DNA from: Lepidostoma basale
Taxonomy: Eukaryota > Arthropoda > Insecta > Trichoptera > Lepidostomatidae
Assembly: GCA_022606425.2 (NCBI GenBank)
Contig: JAHDVF020000074.1
Span: 124,001 to 188,000 of the forward strand
Direction of reading: 5' to 3'
Length of the DNA: 64,000 nucleotides
Part shown: piece after piece, positions 63,018 to 64,000 of the stretch
Layout: the number at the start of each line of letters is the position of its first letter
Position numbering within the stretch: position 1 is the stretch's first letter
Notes under the pieces: generated by a model
What the model was told of the DNA's origin: nothing
Seen by the model: only the letters and a program-made list of their open reading frames with translations
Database searches by the model: none
Made by a program: the position numbers and the translations under genes

Positions 63018-64000
63018 GACATTCCAATTGAAGCTCTTCTAATTTGGTAGCCGTCTGTTGTGCAGTGTGTGGTCTAGCGTTATCATGAAGCAGCAGTGGC
63101 CTAGAGCGATTAACCAGCCTCGGTTGTTTAGCAGCTAGCTTTTCCATCATGGTTTGCAGTTGCTGACAATAGACATCTGCCGTAATCGTCTGGCCAGATT
63201 TAAGAAAGCTGTAGTGAACGACACCAGCACTAGTCCACCAAACGCTCACAAGTAACTTTTTTGGAGTCAATTTTCGCTTGGGGCATGGTTTGGCTGGTTC
63301 GGCAGGGTTCAGCCATTGCGATGAGCGCTTCCGATGATCATACAGGATCCACTTTTCATCACAGGTAATGATTCGATTCAAAATCCCTTCATTATTGTGC
63401 CGGTTGAGTAATGCAACGCAGCAGTCAACGCGCGTTTGTTGATTTGCTTCACTCAATTCGTGAGGTACCCACCTTTCAAGCTTTTTCACCTTCCCAATTT
63501 GCTTCAAGTGGATTAAAACAGTTTTATCACTAACACCGCAGCCTGCAGCTAACTTGGACGTGGTTTGCGATGGATCCGCTTCCACAATAGCCTTCAAGTC
63601 TTCATTATCAACTTGGTCTCCGGCCGTCCACGGGGCTTGTTCTGCAGGTCGAAATTTCCAGAACGAAAACGTTGGAACCAAAAACGCACTGTGTTTTCTT
63701 TTGCGGCACCGTCGCCATACACATCATTAATCCTTCGAGCCGTTTCTGCAGCACTGGTGCCACGGTGGAACTCGTACTCGTAAATAACGCGATATTTCAA
63801 GTTTTCCATTTTGTAAACTGAGTGACGCAAAGAAAAAAAACAATTAAGGAAAAAACAAATGAATTATAATTTTCGAAACACAAATACTTGAGTAAATAGC
63901 TGTATAAATTTGAATTGGGAATTCCTAACCAAAGAGAAGATATTTGAGATCAAAGTTGCCAGTACGGCAAAACACCAATTTCATATGTAAGGACCTCATA

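Larger units (their letters stand above)
62262..63809 (-). pseudogene. mariner transposase, split and frameshifted
   Basis: The start at 63809 (MENLKYRVIYEYEFH) leads into a helix-turn-helix region (GTSAAETARRINDVYG, RFWFQRFRSG), the RGRPETK linker, and WVPHEL. The catalytic aspartates are at DEKW (63358-63360), HDNARPH (63082-63084) and the PIDYY equivalent of APTDY (62448-62450), giving the DD34D triad. A one-base deletion near 63612 shifts the frame after RGRPETK. The solo LTR interrupts the gene after LQLECL. At least two more shifts lie in the last 60 codons before GAYFD-stop (62262-62264). Closest family by wording: cecropia subfamily (the Hsmar1/SETMAR group). The enzyme would cut and paste at TA. 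This copy is non-functional. Confidence 0.9.
62185..63998 (-). mobile_element. cecropia-type mariner with both inverted repeats
   Basis: The left end TTAGGTCCTTACATACGAAA (62185) and the right end, read inverted from 63998, TGAGGTCCTTACATATGAAA, form inverted repeats of about 30 bp. Both are flanked by TA (62183-62184 and 63999-64000), the mariner target duplication. Removing the 525-bp LTR and one 4-bp duplicate leaves about 1.29 kb, normal for mariner. The right end coincides with the window edge. Confidence 0.92.

Overview
This window looks like repeat-dense nuclear DNA from an arthropod, most likely an insect. It is strongly AT-rich. I see no convincing host exon and no functional tRNA or rRNA gene. 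Nearly everything recognisable is a decayed transposable element. The mix is cecropia- and mauritiana-type mariners, RTE-like LINEs with short tandem tails, Penelope-like elements (PLEs), a tRNA-derived SINE and a possible piggyBac-like MITE. This would suit a lepidopteran or similar insect, but the species is inference.

Main families. (1) A LINE with a TTAG tandem tail is the commonest: about 25 copies, all 5'-truncated, on both strands. The longest (6888-7793) keeps the RT motif YADD; the most open copy is at 42070-42579. (2) A short non-autonomous element (8153-8592 and 12766-13340) ends in the same 3' sequence as that LINE. (3) Other LINE lineages are seen only as C-terminal fragments (6.1, 18.3, 21.7, 28.9, 39.3, 40.8, 49.9, 50.2, 51.9, 58.6 and 61.2 kb). 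Most of them carry a W-x-GH...GRPx-x-x-W motif. (4) PLEs are represented by one broken polyprotein with YVDD RT and GIY-YIG endonuclease motifs (43422-44486, minus), by two further C-terminal fragments, and by some three dozen terminal-repeat pieces. Many of these pieces are fold-backs.

The most interesting signal is in those PLE ends. Several unrelated-looking terminal families carry the same layout: CTGANGA, a hairpin, GAAAC, 2-4 bases, then GTH. This is the layout of a minimal hammerhead ribozyme. At 12657-12702 (minus) the flanks also form a perfect 7-bp stem I.

Layout. 0-5 kb: LINE ends, the possible MITE and PLE fold-backs. 5-17 kb: the densest TTAG-LINE, SINE-like and PLE cluster. 17-35 kb: sparser, with PLE-B and PLE-C pieces and a 42-bp minisatellite. 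35-42 kb: a mauritiana-like mariner remnant, an RTE end, and a LINE nested in a PLE. 42-45 kb: PLE coding remnants. 46-55 kb: a large fold-back, LINE ends and a tRNA-SINE. 57-64 kb: LINE ends, a LINE nested in a LINE with a 13-bp target duplication, and a cecropia-type mariner split by a solo LTR with a 4-bp target duplication.

Between the elements lie several more GC-balanced, non-repeated stretches with no coding signal. I report them as unassigned. No genes here work together as a pathway; the relationships are those of autonomous elements, their parasites, and later insertions into older copies.
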